Below, piece by piece: positions 22,846 through 35,284 of a stretch of 64,000 nucleotides of DNA. A program made the translations under genes and the position numbers. Position 1 is the stretch's first letter; each line of letters opens with the position of its first letter. Under the pieces are notes generated by a model, which was not told where the DNA came from, made no database searches, and was given only the letters and a program-made list of their open reading frames with translations. Source of the stretch: Artemia franciscana (Eukaryota > Arthropoda > Branchiopoda > Anostraca > Artemiidae); NCBI RefSeq assembly GCF_032884065.1, contig NC_088871.1, positions 45,249,591 through 45,313,590 of the forward strand, given 5' to 3'.

Positions 22846-23010
22846 GTTTTATATTTCACTGTCAATAAACAGGTATCATCCCTATTTTGAACTGTTTACG
22901 TTCCTAATAGCTTCTTTTCCCTACGTGGATCAGTATCGACAATTGTATTTATTATAATTGGTGGTGGTTTTATTTGTTTTTAGTTTAGTGTTTTTTCTTT
23001 TTATCTTGTG

Positions 23011-23041
23011 CTGAGGACGCCTAGTTTGGATACAGGCGAAA
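23011..23041 (+). ncRNA. Second hammerhead-like core
   Basis: CTGAGGA, one C, stem II GCCT/AGGC, GAAA (23038-23041), then TATC. Same layout and the same GAAATATC ending as at 22801 but a different stem II, so it comes from a different Penelope-like subfamily. Stem I support is weak. Confidence 0.45.
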
Positions 23042-23109
23042 TATCAGCGTTATTTTAGTCTTTCCTCTCTACTGGCCGTAGTCTCGTTTGAGGTGTTTTT
23101 TTTTTTTTT

Positions 23110-24140
23110 TTTTTTTGGTGGAGTTTTATCTCTCTTTGTTGTTTATTCTCATTATTTATTCCATTCTAAATACCAAGCGGTACTTGACGGTTTAATTAGG
23201 TTTGGAGATGGCGAAATATGACTGCGACATTTTTTAGAAACTGGCCATTTTTATTTTTCTATCTCTATGTAGTTTACTATTGGTATTGGTAAATATTACT
23301 TGGTAAACATTTTTTTTTTACTTTTCTCTTCCAGTTCTCAATAGTTAAGCTCTCAGATTCGTAATAGCTAACAGTGTTAAGCTTTGAATAAGCAGAAGTG
23401 CGTATATGTAAGGTAAATAAGCAAAATTATTGTTGCTGTTTTCGTAAAGTTACTTATAAGATAAGTATACAATATTACATTTTACTATTCCCCCTAAGGC
23501 CCATTGGCCTATAAAGAAGGGGGGAGACAAACGTGTCACTTACTCAGAGAAAAGAAAAATAATCACTTACTCCGGGAGAGAAGAGCAAAAATGAGAATAA
23601 AAAATATAAATAAAATAAAACTATAGAATACAAAACTATAAAGATTGAATAGACTAAATTAATTAAGTAGATTAAATAGGCTCCAATAAAACAATAGTAA
23701 ATATATAAGAAAAATAAACAAACTAATAAATAAAAATAGCTTCTAAGAAGCCAACAGACTAAATATTTTCCAATAGCCTACTGCTCACGTTTCAGATAGA
23801 ATGAAAGCGTGGCTTGTCATAGATATACTAAATTTGACTATAAGTCCGGTCATTTATTTCTTCTTAAGCTCTGAATAAGCAGAGCTTATGTGCTCTGTAA
23901 GCAACAAAATCTGATATCTTGAAGGAATTGCTTTATTAAATAGGCTGAATTGCTCCTGAGGTGTTATTTATGTCTGTAGAGCACTCCCTGGTTAATTTTG
24001 CTTTTACAAAAGAAATCAGATAGAAAAAAGGAGAAATTTACCCTTGGATTACCCATTTCAAGCTCTTAAAAAACTGTCAAAGCCACTATCAGTATAATCG
24101 TGTCTCAACCCCACTTCCCCAATAGGGCCTAATATAGCCT
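23110..24140. other. Non-coding spacer
   Basis: A+T-rich, no supported gene. An A-rich zone around 23580-23750 has no clear repeat unit. Confidence 0.4.
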
Positions 24141-24145
24141 CATAA

Positions 24146-24645
24146 TACATATAAAAAAGCTTGTTTTTTTTTCGCGGTTTTATACTATTGTTTTTGTGCT
24201 TGTCTTTGATGAAAAATTGGTTCAAAATTCAGAATAAGAGCAGTTTGAAAACAGAACTCAGTAAAATCAGCAAATATTTGTATATAGCTTATAGTTATAT
24301 CCCCTCCCCCTATTAAAGGAGACTGGGATGAAATTACAGTGGCTTTGATTATTAGATTACTATTTTGTAAGGAAAATTAGATGGAAAATTAAACGGTTTA
24401 CTACATATAAAAAAAACTAGTTTTTTTGCCGTTTTATACTATTTTATTGTGCTTGTCTCTGATGAAAAATTGGTTCAAAATTCAGAATAAGAACAGTTTG
24501 AAAACAAAAGCCACTAAAATCAGAAAATGTTTTTATAAGTTATATTCCCCCACCTATTAAAGGAGACTGGGATGCATTTACAGTGGCTTTGATTATTAGA
24601 TTACTATTTCGTAAGACACATTAAATGGAAAATTAAACGGTATAT
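24146..24645. repeat. Direct duplication, period 253 bp
   Basis: Two adjacent copies of a unit with GATGAAAAATTGGTTCAAAA (24208 and 24461), CTATTAAAGGAGACTGGGAT and GTGGCTTTGATTATTAGATT. They differ by scattered substitutions and small indels. Confidence 0.9.
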
Positions 24646-24671
24646 TTCTTTTTTGACGCATTTATAGTAGC

Positions 24672-24832
24672 TTTTGATGGGTCGCATTAAACTTGATGAA
24701 TTTTACATATTTGGAATCAACATACAAAACTAATTATTTTGATGTTTCTACTGTTGTCAGAAATACGTTTTTTAGAGTTTCGGTTACTTCTGGACCGAGT
24801 CGCTCCTTCTTCACAATTCATTACCACGACTA
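24672..24832 (-). repeat. Degenerate repeat A 5' end
   Basis: Reverse-oriented copy of the first 170 bp of repeat A, ending GAGTCGCTCCTTCTTCAC and ATTACCACGAC. More diverged than the full copies. Confidence 0.7.
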
Positions 24833-26439
24833 ATTGGTTATATTCTTCATAAAGGAAAAGTCAAACTGTTGCAGCTGAGAGCCGTCATCGCTATTGAGCT
24901 AAGTAAGTCTCAAAGAAGCCCAGATAAAGATGAGTCTCACTGAATTTTCTGATACGGGGAATAAATAAATAATATTAATTAGCTAAATTAATCTAAAAAA
25001 GAGAATTGCCAAGGACAGTTTGTTGAGTTTTCTAAGGAAAGATCGAAGATCTTTCAGGAGAATCAATGTCTACCAGTTGATCATCCTTTTGAGAACAGCT
25101 TGGTGAAAGATTTTTGGCAACCATTTTAGAATTATGAAAATTTCAGACACGGTTATTAGATATGCCACCAACGAAATGTAATAAAAGCCCAATTTAATCT
25201 CAGGTTTAATCATATTTCCTAGTAGAGAGAATGAAAAAGAAAAATAATAAACAAACATGGCCAATGAGAGGTTTGTGGCAAAATTTTTGATTTTCAGCTA
25301 TACATTAATTAAAGATTTTACAAGGTAAAATCTAAAAAAAAGAAAACACCACAGGTATGGCTAGATTTGGTCATATTTTCTGAAAAGGCAATTGAAAAAA
25401 ATAATAATAAAATAGACTTTCACTAGAAATTTGTTGTAAAACTTTGACTCTCAGAAGTATATGTTAGTAAAAAAAACGAAAACGATAATAAATAATTATC
25501 AGCCATAAGTCGGGAAAACCCCCTCCCCTCCACCAAAAACCAGCAAAGATATGGTCAGGTTTGCTCAGGTTTTTTGAATGGGGGAGGCAAAAAAAGAATA
25601 GGTAAACTTAAATACTGAAGAATAGGTTAACTAAAAAAGGTAAACTAAAATACTAAAGAATAGGTAAACTGAAAGAATAAATAAACTAGAAAGGTGATTT
25701 TTGTTAAATTTCAGACGGAGAAATCATTAAAAAGCAAAAGTTTTATCAGCCTTAAATCTAAAAAAAACTCCCAAAAGCACATTTGTGGCCGAATTTGCCA
25801 ACATTTCTTAATGCAGGAGTAAAATAGGAACAAGAAACGGGAAACAAACATAACCTAGAAAAGGCCTTTGTTGTTAAATTCTTTTTCAGATGGATAAGCT
25901 TACTTGAAAACAAAAATGATTGAAGCTAAATATCTTTAAAAAACCCTAAAGGCACAAATGTGTTCAGGTTTGACTATATTGTTGAGATAGAGAGTAAAAA
26001 AGCAAAAAGAAATGATAGACTAAAAAAAAGATATACTGCTAAATTGTTTCACAGACAGACGAATCATGCAAAAATAAAACTTGTATCAGCCATAAATCTA
26101 AAAAGTATTACGAGGTGCTTTTTAGAAGGTGGAATTGTTGCCAAATACTACCGATTGGAAATTACTATACATTCTTTTTGTTTCAAACTGTGCATGTCGA
26201 TGTACCTTGGTACTTTTTTTTTGCAATTAGCTATTTGTAATTACGTACTAAAGTTGTTTTTTTTTTTAACTGCTATAAAATTGGTTTCGGATAATAAGAT
26301 GCTGAACCTCATGCGAGTCATTTTATTATGAGAGACTTCAGATTTAAATACTAATTATTTATTCGGGATTATAGATATAAGACCCTTTAATACAGTTATT
26401 AAAGTAAATTATTGTTGCGATAATTAAAGCAACTATTTG
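24833..26439. other. Non-coding spacer
   Basis: A-rich. Loose repetition of 'TAAACTNAAATACT' and 'CAGCCATAAATCTAAAAA' phrases at 25490-26110 suggests an old ~200-bp tandem array. No gene supported. Confidence 0.4.
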
Positions 26440-26760
26440 TGCTGTACGAAAAATGCGGTTCAGTCCCGCTTTCTGAGGTTTCAATGAGGGAAAGTTTGAA
26501 ATGACTATGACACATTCTGCGGATGAAGGATGACAGATTGCCAAAGATAGTCCTTGTCAGCGAATAGTCTAGGGCCAAACGATAAGCAGTTTGTTCCTCA
26601 CTGGGGTGGAAGGATGTCGAAAGAAAATATTTAAGGGAAATGGGAACTTCTTGGGAGGGTGTAAAGAAAGAGGTTTTAAATAGGAGGAGCGTGCGTCACT
26701 GTGTTGGTCTCAGGCGGCCTGGTGCTGTAGTGGGTTGTTATTATTAGTAGTAGTAGTACT
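26440..26760 (+). mobile_element. LINE A, 3' end fragment
   Basis: Matches the 3' end of the copy ending at 62190: GATGACAGATTGCCAAAGAT, then GGAACTTCTTGGGAGGGTGT, AGGAGGAGCGTGCG, GGTGCTGTAGTGGGTTGTTA and a terminal TAG repeat. Encodes a broken ...DDRLPKIV... C-terminus. A 5'-truncated relic. Confidence 0.8.
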
Positions 26761-27225
26761 TGAGCTGGAAGATTGTCAGCCTTACTATAGGGATGGGACA
26801 CAAAAGTAAAGGATTTATGAAAGACGGGAAAGACTTGCCAAAAACAGTTTATTTAGCAAAATTTAAAGAAAGTTTTTTTTTCGAAAAACAACACAAAGAT
26901 GAAATGCACGTGGAATATGAAAAATACGATACTTCATATTCTCTTACCAGGCAGCTTGCAAGATCTTTCAGGGATTCCCGGGATCCATAATTTCATTATG
27001 TTATTTTCTTCTTCTTTTTCTCGAATTGTGAGAATTTTCTTAGACTAATAGCTTTTTACTGTAACTTGAAACTGAATGAATTTTCATATTTACACAAGCT
27101 ACAAATGGAAATCAACATAAAATAGACCTTCATTTGATGTACTGTATGCATTTTTTTGAAGTTATGATTTTAAGAGTTTTGGTTCGTGTAGGTATGATTC
27201 TGTCTTGACTTACGATTAAATGATA

Positions 27226-27290
27226 ATAAAAAAAAAAACAAGTTTTTTTTTCAACTAAAAGTAAGGAGCGACATTAAAACTCAAAACTGC
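27226..27290 (-). repeat. Repeat A 3' end fragment
   Basis: ACAAGTTTTTTTTTCAACTA followed by GTAAGGAGCGACATTAAAAC, the outer arm of the 3' palindrome only. Confidence 0.75.
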
Positions 27291-27992
27291 TCGATACTTA
27301 TTATTACATTAGTTCTTAGTATTTGCAACTCAAAAGTACAGACGTAATTCAGAAAAAAAAAACATGAGAGACGAAGAAGCATTAAATATTTAAAAATGTT
27401 AATTAAAAGAAAGAAATAATAGGTAAAGCAAAAGGAAGAATAAAAGAAAGAAAGAAAAGGAAGAAAAATAAAAGGAAAGGAAAGCAAGTGTCGAGCTAAA
27501 GAAAAGACACGAAACGTTTCAGTTGAAGAGTAGAAGCTGAGAGTTCAATTAAAAAAAAGGTGAATATTGTCCAAACCATATCGACAGTAGTGAGACATAG
27601 GGTTTGACCCCTTCTGCACCCAAAATCGTTATGATTATTTAATTATTTTCCGTGTTTATCATATAAATTTTCCATTTTCAACGACACCTTACAAATTTTT
27701 ATTGGGGTCACTCTTAGGGGAGGTTACTCCTATCTTCCCTCCCCCTATATATTCTGTATGTTTACTACCCTGATAATTAAAGTACATTATTCAGGAAATT
27801 AGTCAACATAATTTTATGCATATTTATGTGTATTTATTGATTATGTGTGCATAGATACAAAATAAGCATTGACTGCAAAATGACACTTGTTAGAACAAAG
27901 ATGGCACACATTGTGGCATTTTGATCGATGTTATGTCTAAGCATGTATCTAAGCTATAAAACGATTTTTGATACCATAAATTAAGGACATAC
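27291..27992. other. Non-coding, presumably nab intron
   Basis: A GAAA/GGAA purine-rich stretch at 27400-27490. No further nab exon was found here, although one is expected downstream of 27993 on the minus strand. Confidence 0.4.
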
Positions 27993-28174
27993 CTTGACAT
28001 TTTCATTTGAAGCATTATTTCATTTTGTTCTGAGACAAGATTTTGCTGTTGATTTTGAATAGCTGCCACATGCGCTTTAGAGAAAGACCCTTGATCGCAT
28101 CCTTGAGCTACCTTAAGCTCCTCACTTCGATCACCCAAGATTCGAAGTTCGTCATCGATTTGAAGAAGTCTCTC
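27993..28174 (-). CDS. nab: nab exon d (coiled-coil-like segment after NCD2)
   Basis: Exon of 182 nt, read on the minus strand. The acceptor is TTTTGTAG before GAGAGACTTC and the donor is AG|GTATGT. It starts in phase 0, matching the phase-0 end of the exon at 40551. Translation begins ERLLQIDDELRILGDRSEEL and ends EIMLQMKMS plus two bases (open phase 2). It is strongly helical with a heptad-like leucine spacing, and joined to the preceding ...EATIRRCQ it makes one continuous amphipathic helix. Assignment to nab rests on strand, order, phase and helix continuity, not on a motif I can name, and the intervening intron is 12.4 kb. It could instead belong to another minus-strand gene. The next exon toward lower coordinates was not found. 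Confidence 0.6.
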
Positions 28175-29636
28175 CTACAAAAGGGGAAAACTGAATACAT
28201 AGATCTTAGTCTTGTTGAATTTAATGCTGGTCCTCGATTCGTGGAAATTTTTCACGAAGTTGGGAGGGGGTGTCGATAAAAAACTATTTTGATAATTTAA
28301 ATGAGAAGTGGGAAAAGAAAAATACGCACAATTTTCTAACTGAACATCTGTTTTATTATTTTAAAAAAAGGTTTTTTTCTCAAGTAATTCAACATTCAAT
28401 TCTAAAATATTAAAGCCGTGGTCCACCTATATTAACCGAAGGTGGGAGGAGGTGGGGGCTGACAACTTTTTCTGGATGCTCCTGGATGCTGTAAAGCAGA
28501 AGTTACAAATAGCAGTGAATTGACATATTTTAATTTTGCGTTTCACCATGTTTTGAGGATTGCGTTGCATACAGAAAGAAAATAACATAAATTAAACATA
28601 TATACAAAAAATAAACTAAAATAATGTTACACACGGGACTGGAATACGTGCGGTGGGAGAGGAACTGCCTCCTCCTAGTATTGAGATTTACCAAATATCT
28701 GGATATCTGGATTCGTAAAAAAGCAGGTAAAGAAAAAAGAGAACGCGCGGAACAAATAAACAATCAGGATATCTGCATTAACTGATGGACCTTCTCCAAA
28801 CATGGGACTAAAGTTGTATCAGTTTCACCCCTAAATTTCTTGTAAATAGTTTGATAAAATTTTTACGTTTTTATGGTTTAAGAATATTTTTAATATGTTT
28901 CAAAGGATACTAAATTGAAAATAATAAAGTAAAAACCGACCAATTAAGCAATCTTTAAGCTTAATTCGGCTTAACGTGGAGCATGCATGAATTTAGTTCA
29001 GTTTTCTGTTTCACGTTTCCTTTACCCTTCTTCTTGGCATATATGGCCCCATGTTAATTTCCCTGTTTTCTGATATTACTCTAGATGCAATATCTGCTTT
29101 GGTGTATATATCCTGCATTGGCCTTATTTAGTTTCTTTAGTTTCTCTTTAGTTTCTTTGAAAAATTTCGTATGTAGAGATTTTCTTTTTTACATTCCTTT
29201 CATATCGTTTTAAATGACTTTTTTTTTATTGGGTAATAAAAGGAATATTTCTAAAACCTTTTTTTCTCCTCAAACATCAAGATTTTGGCTTTTTATTAAT
29301 ATTTTGGACAATATTTTGGTAAATATTTCAATAACTATAATTGTAGGATAGAAAATCAGATGGATCAATGGGTTGAAAACCTTCAAAATTATTCACCTTC
29401 TGTAAGGTGGAAGCGATCCTAACCTGTTACACCCTTCAACATAGACAGGTATTGATCTACCACTATACGGTCGATTATTGTAACAATATAATATCGAATT
29501 TTAACCGCTGATTTCTTCAAATAAATTAATTTTGAGCTTATTGTTGAAATAAATCACAAACACGTCCTTTGACAACCGCAATGTATATAGTGTGTTTCAA
29601 TCAAGTTCAATATCCCACTCAGTATCCCATTCCCTG

Positions 29637-30020
29637 AAGGCTTCAATTTAATATTCTAAGCTGTTCCTTAGATATTGCAGATACATCATATCGACAACCA
29701 GGACGCGCTTTGGGCATTTTGATTCATCCAGCATCCCCCTCAATATCTCCTGAAAGCTTCAATTTAATCCAACTAGACATTCTTGAGCTGTTGTAGATAC
29801 TCATCTGCATAGAGTCTTTTGATTTAGCTCAAAATCCCCCTCAAAATTCTATGAGAGTTTCAGCTTAAAACCCTTCCTCAATATGTCCTTAAAGCTTCAA
29901 CTTAATCCAACTAGACATTCTTGAGCTGTTGTAGATACTCATCTGCATAGAGTCTTTTGATTTAGCTCAGAATCCCCCTCAAAATTCTATGAGAGTTTCA
30001 GCTTAAAACCCTTACCTTTT
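29637..30020. repeat. Tandem repeat, 138-bp unit
   Basis: Two nearly identical copies (29753 and 29891 onward) of a unit with AAAGCTTCAA, TAATCCAACTAGACATTCTT, GTAGATACTCATCTGCATAG and CCCCCTCAAAATTCTATGAG. A diverged third copy precedes them from 29637. Confidence 0.9.
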
Positions 30021-30179
30021 TTGGAGGCCCAAGACCAAACATCGCAATAATAAAACCTGTATGCATGCATTAGGCAACTTGTATAATTTATTGCCTTTGC
30101 TACAGGGGTTTCAGGGGGTCATAACCCTTGAAGCATTATTTTTGAACCTTTTGACTATTTTGAACAAAATGTTATCTCA

Positions 30180-30390
30180 ACATTTTCATCAGATGTGATT
30201 AGGCGTTAAAGGGTGGCAGGCAACTAAAAAGGGCATGAGTGGGTGGCTGGTTACCGTCCAATCTCTTTTTACCCTTAAAAAGGCATTAGAAGTTTCCATT
30301 TCCAAACAATTGAGCCCCTTCGAAGTTTGCACGACCACTCATTCCATGGGCCTGGTGAAAAAATACAGGGAAAACACACCGCTTTTTAAT
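30180..30390 (-). repeat. Repeat A-related core module
   Basis: Reverse or diverged version of the module found in repeat A and in the 56440-57850 array: GGGTGGCTGG, CCCTTAAAAAGGCATTAGAA, TTGAGCCCC. Confidence 0.5.
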
Positions 30391-30909
30391 TAGGCAGCGC
30401 CCTTGCGCTGTCTATGATTTTGCCTTATTTAAGATACCAATTTCATCTCAGGTTTCTTGACAATGTGTGTTTGGACCTTTATTTATTTATTTTTTATGAA
30501 TTTCAGAGTAATTTTTTTTATCTCATTTTCTTGTGGATTTCAATTTAAATTACTTGCGATGAACTTTATAAGCAATCTACCAGCATTATTGCCCTTTGCT
30601 GTGCATTCTTTGTTTAATCTTATTTACCTTACCTTTAATTACCATCTTTTACCTTTATTTACCGTTCAGCTGCAAAGCTCTTGATTCAATTCGCATAAAT
30701 CATAGAGCCTCCCACGCAATGTTCTACTCAAGCTACGCATTATGAAAATTTTTGGCTGTTGATTTATTGTTATTTTTGTTATTTATAGGGTCTCTGTAAA
30801 TTAATTGAGGATCAAAGGGTATTAAGTAAAATCTCTTTTTTGCAGTTAGGACCACAGTCAGCGAATTATTTTAAATTAATCAAATAAGCAATTCCAAAAT
30901 AATTGATAG

Positions 30910-31059
30910 CAGTGGCGTCGTTGGGGGGGGCAATAGCGCAGTTGCCCCCAATAATTTGGAGAGAAAAAAACATTATATAGCCCATACCCCTTGACTCTCC
31001 ACATGTAGACCACTATTGCCCCCCCCCCCCCGAAAAAAAATGCTAGAGCTACGCCACTG
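30910..31059. mobile_element. hAT-like MITE with 8-bp target duplication
   Basis: 150-bp element starting CAGTGGCGTCG and ending CTACGCCACTG. The inner arms pair (GGGGGGGGCAATAG with CTATTGCCCCCCCC). Flanking octamers ATTGATAG and AGTGATAG agree at 7 of 8. An 8-bp duplication and CAGTGGCG termini fit the hAT superfamily. Non-coding. Confidence 0.8.
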
Positions 31060-31612
31060 AGTGATAGTTTTGACTTTAAATGCCTAATTCAGTTTTGGAA
31101 CACAGCCAGTTCTGAACCCTTGAAAATAGCCTTTGAATAAAACATAAATTAATTTTAAAGCATAAAAGTGAACTAGTTAAATAACAAATAATTAAGCTAT
31201 TTATTAATTTTAAAAATAAAATTAAAAGAAAGATAGTTTACGTTTTAATTGCCAATGTGAAGCGGAGCAATATAACTTGAACTGGTTGCTTAGGTTTTAA
31301 CCTAACAATGACAACCATTCTAGGGGGTTACTGGCTTTAATCCCCTCTGAAAGCTTACAAATTACAAAAAGTGTACTTTTTGGAAATACAACAACTGAAA
31401 AAAAAATTAAACTTCTCCTTACTTTCTTCCCCTGATTTAATAAAAAAACCTCAGGTATATGTCTGGTAGTAATAATCTTCTGCTTTAATTTTCCAGTAAA
31501 ATAGAATATTCCGTTAAATAGAATCTATTAAGGAATTTTGGCAATAGAAGCTTAACGTGCATACGAAACATCTTTAATCAGTTGCTTATCAGTAGCGAAA
31601 AACTGTGTTCAG

Positions 31613-31792
31613 CAGAGTTGCCACCCCCTAGCGATTTGTCACTATTTTTACTGATCTTTTATATTGCCCGCCTCCCCCCCAAAAAATCGATAAACCAGCA
31701 CATAAATCACTGGATTATTGAAGAAAATAAATAAATAAACTAAAAAATCACTAAAATCTAGTGTTTTATTTTCTCTCCGGATGGCAACCCTG
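31613..31792. mobile_element. hAT-like MITE with 8-bp target duplication
   Basis: 180-bp element starting CAGAGTTGCCACC and ending GGATGGCAACCCTG. Flanks GTGTTCAG (31605-31612) and GTGTACAG (31793-31800) match at 7 of 8. A related right end (CTGGCAACCCTG) occurs alone near 34660. Confidence 0.8.
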
Positions 31793-32280
31793 GTGTACAG
31801 TAAGTTGTCGTCAGTTAAGTAAGCAGATTCAAAGGCAGGGTTGTAACTAACCCCCAATAGAGTAGAATAGGCTATGTTATAGCTGCCAAAAACTTGAGAA
31901 ATAATTTAAATGTTGGAAATTTTGCAATGCTGAAAATTCATTTGTTTTAAATTCCTAACTAAAATACTTCGAGTAAGAAAATCGGGAATATGAAAACCCA
32001 AAGAAATTTTGGCCCCTTTTTTTAGACCCACAAGTAGAGACATGAGTTTAGCGTCCATATAATGTTCTTTATTCAAGGATTCCCGAAAATTTCATTGGCC
32101 AAGGGCAAAAAACTTCATCTGGCCCTGCTCAGAGCGAAAAAACAGTCATCGGAAAGAAGTGGGTTGGTTCAATTCGTTTCTTCTAGGTAATTTGGTTCTC
32201 AACATATTGAAACAAAAGTATATAAGAAACTGAAAAATTTTCAATATCACAGTGAAAATAAAATAAGCAACAATAAAAAA

Positions 32281-32585
32281 AAAGTGTGTAATATTCAGAG
32301 TTTCTTTGTGTAGATGAATTTTTATTTGTACACAAGAAAATAAAATAAAAAAAACTAATTTATCCAAAAATTATAAAAGTTGGTAATGTTCGGACTTTCT
32401 TTGCACAAATAAGTTTTTATTTGAACATAATAAAACAAAAAACTTACTTCTGCAAAAATAATCAAAGTTGGAAACGTTCGGAATCTCTTTGTATAAAAAA
32501 GTTTTTATTTGTATAAAATAAAGCAAAAAACTTATTTATACTAAAAGTCAGTAATATTCCGACTTTTTCTTAGTAAAAATAAGTT
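32281..32585. repeat. Degenerate tandem array, unit about 80-95 bp
   Basis: Four units beginning near 32281, 32375, 32463 and 32542, each with a version of AAAGTTGGTAATGTTCGGA, CTTTGTATAAATAAGTTTTT, ATTTGTA and AAAACTTATTT. Confidence 0.75.
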
Positions 32586-33536
32586 GTTTTTTCGCTGTCT
32601 TTTTAAACAAATTTACTCTTTTTTTATATTTTTTTTCGTTTCAATTGTAAATGAAAAGACAGTTTGGTAAAATAACTAATTCTCGATATATTGAATTTTG
32701 CAAAGAAAAACAATCGCCTGATCTTATTTTTTATTTAAAGCAAATAAATAGCAAAGATATAAAGAGCATTTAATATGAAAACCATTTGTGCCGTATCTTA
32801 AATGGCAAAAGAAGATTCTTTACCAACTACCAGTGCTTGGTTATAGCTAAGAAAAAAAGAGAAATAAAAATGAGAAAAATAAGAAATTACTGTCATACAT
32901 TTTCCTGTTAAAAAGTGTGCTTTAGTTTCATTGGTTTGTTTTTGTGACGTCGCATTTTCATTGGACCAATCGCCTAATTCCTCAAATGTTGTTCGACTAT
33001 AACAGCACCTATTCTTACAGTTACATGATTTTACTATATCAAACTTGAACTCAGAAAAAAAAATAGTAAACTTTTAATTGCTTCTTTTGCGTGAAGTTCT
33101 TCTCAAGTTCTTTTAGAAGTACATTCTCTGTTTCTCTGTGGCTATAGAAAATTGACGTAAACCTTGTCTTAGGCTTTTCAGTTCCCCTATATATTTTGTT
33201 GCACCGATTTTCAACATTACCCGCTTTTGAAGTACCAAAGCCAACAAGGGTGCCGGCAGAAAATTTTCAATGGGGTGCCAGACGCCAAACCAGCAATGGT
33301 GGTGGGGTGACAGTTTAGGTGGTTTAGGGCACCAAACTACGAATTGACCCCGAACAGGACGAATTTGCAATCAATTTAAAATTATGAGGAGCTAATTGAT
33401 TTAAGAGCATCAATAACTGTATATTAGGCTCCCCACTTGCAAAATAAGTAATGCCGCACGGTGGCAGTACTGGATTCAACCAAGTTGATTCGCTTTATTT
33501 GTAATGAAATTAGGTTGTCTTTGGTGATCTCTAATT

Positions 33537-33700
33537 TCGTATCAGCTATAATGAGGGAGGGGGAGATGAGTCATTGTTTAGGTGTGGTTAGGGTAGATTC
33601 CTACAAAAGTACATTTCAATGAACAAACTACTTAATCTCCATGAGGCTATAGGTAAACGCTGAAAGAGGGAGGAGGAGTAGGAATTAGTTAAAATGTTTC
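33537..33700 (+). repeat. Dispersed 150-200-bp repeat
   Basis: Shares the order 'TCAGCTATAATGAGGGAGGG', 'CACATTTCAATG-like' and 'GAGGGAGGAGGAG' with two further units at about 35285-35420 and 35425-35580. Confidence 0.5.
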
Positions 33701-34076
33701 GCTATATGGCTAAAATGTTACATTCCAATGTCTACCAGCACAGAGGTGGAAAAGGCAAGGCGGGTCATCATCAGCCCCGCCAGGAAATATCTCTGGGGTG
33801 GCAAAAACTGCTAGGAACTTAATTTTCGGCAATTTTAAATGGTAATATTTTCTTTTTCAATTTATATGAAGAACTTCAATGTACTTAAACAAATGTATGT
33901 AATGTATTTATCGATCAGAAAATCCTATTGTAGAGGTCGTGTTTCCTTCAGTTATGTAGAAGATCAAAAGTCCCACAGAATTTCCATCTATACAAACAAT
34001 AATACTCCTTTTCATCCAACCAGAATTCGTTAGTAGTAATATTAACAAGAGCTTTTCATCAGAATTAATTTTTATT

Positions 34077-34077
<1 letters not shown>

Positions 34078-34126
<49 letters not shown>
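34078..34126. repeat. (TA)n microsatellite
   Basis: About 22 TA units. Confidence 0.95.
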
Positions 34127-34128
<2 letters not shown>

Positions 34129-34734
34129 ATTATTTATTTTAACAGCCCATTCCTACAATAATATAAAAATTTACCAACAATGAATGATAAAAGACAAAAA
34201 AGTAACCAAACAAAACCATACATAAAGCAAAAATATGGGTTAAGTAGTAAATCCTGCTATTGGCTGCATAGTTTTGTTTCAGAAACATAGGCAGAACTTC
34301 TTGCTACGTGTATTTAAATTAAATTTGCAGAAGTTTCCACAAATAATTGTTCATGATTTCATCACCAGTCAGACGCCAAGATCGAATTTGAATAAGGCTA
34401 TTTGTATAGATCATTTTTGTTAAATTTAGAAAAAATATAATTTACGTTGTTTTTCTGTCGAGCGATTATTTAGTGGCACCAATTCTGGAGAAAATGAGAT
34501 GGGGCTAAGAATTTTTTTTACTTTTAAAAGGAATATATACATAAAAGTATTTTCCAGAATAAAGAGAGGGGGGTATTTTTGTTCTTTTAAATAAAAAACA
34601 AATACAAAATAAGGTTCCTTTTAAAATCTAATAGGAGTTAAACTGCCTTCACTTTGCCCTGGCAACCCTGTATGAATGAGTCTGCAAACTCTTAGCAATT
34701 ATTGTTATCAAATGCTTTTTGTATATTACCAAAA

Positions 34735-35110
34735 ATCTATATTGCCAATATTAACCAAAACTCGAAAAAATGAAATTTTGATAACAATTAATACGTCAAA
34801 AGAATTGGCTTTTTATGATGATTTTAGATATATAAAATTCACTAAGTATATTTGATCCACTAAAATTTAAGAGCCAGAGAACATTTTCCCGATTTCAAAA
34901 AAGGGAGGCAACATCCCCAAAAAGGGGAGCAATTTTGATGAAACTTGCACAATTAGATTCTGCATGTCAGAGAATAATTTCTGAGATCACGGATGTATAT
35001 AATTTTTTCTTCCCTAGGAATGACCGTAACGAACCAATGGTCCTAGAATATTAAGAGAGATTTTAATTGAATAGAAATTAAAAGTTCTGGTGCCTTTTTT
35101 TAATAACCGA
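34735..35110 (+). repeat. Diverged repeat A 5' half
   Basis: TTAACCAAAACTCGAAAAAATG, ATAATACGTCAAAAGAAT-like text, GAGCCAGAGAA and the AAAAGTTCTGGTGCCTTTTT module occur in repeat A order but strongly diverged. Confidence 0.65.
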
Positions 35111-35284
35111 AAAGATCTTAATGAATGAGTTAATGACAAAAACAAACCAATGAAACTAAAGCACACTTTTTAACAGGAAAATGTAAGATAGTAATTTCTT
35201 ATTTTTAGTAATTTCTTAATGCTTGATTAACCTAAGTTCACTTATTAGGTTTTTCATGAAATTATGTTTGGTGGTTGATAATTT

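Larger units (their letters stand above)
32872..35208. mobile_element. Unit bounded by 75-bp inverted repeats
   Basis: 32872-32945 and 35131-35208 are reverse complements with few mismatches (AAGAAATTACT..., TTTCCTGTTAAAAAGTGTGC, TTCATTGGTTTGTTTTTG). The enclosed 2.2 kb is non-coding and contains a (TA)n tract and a diverged repeat A piece. Either a DNA element with later insertions or two oppositely placed copies of a dispersed repeat. Confidence 0.5.

Noticed and set aside
33113..33370. 85-residue minus frame in the nab intron
   Set aside because: No splice-phase fit to nab exons and no recognisable motif; probably repeat-derived.
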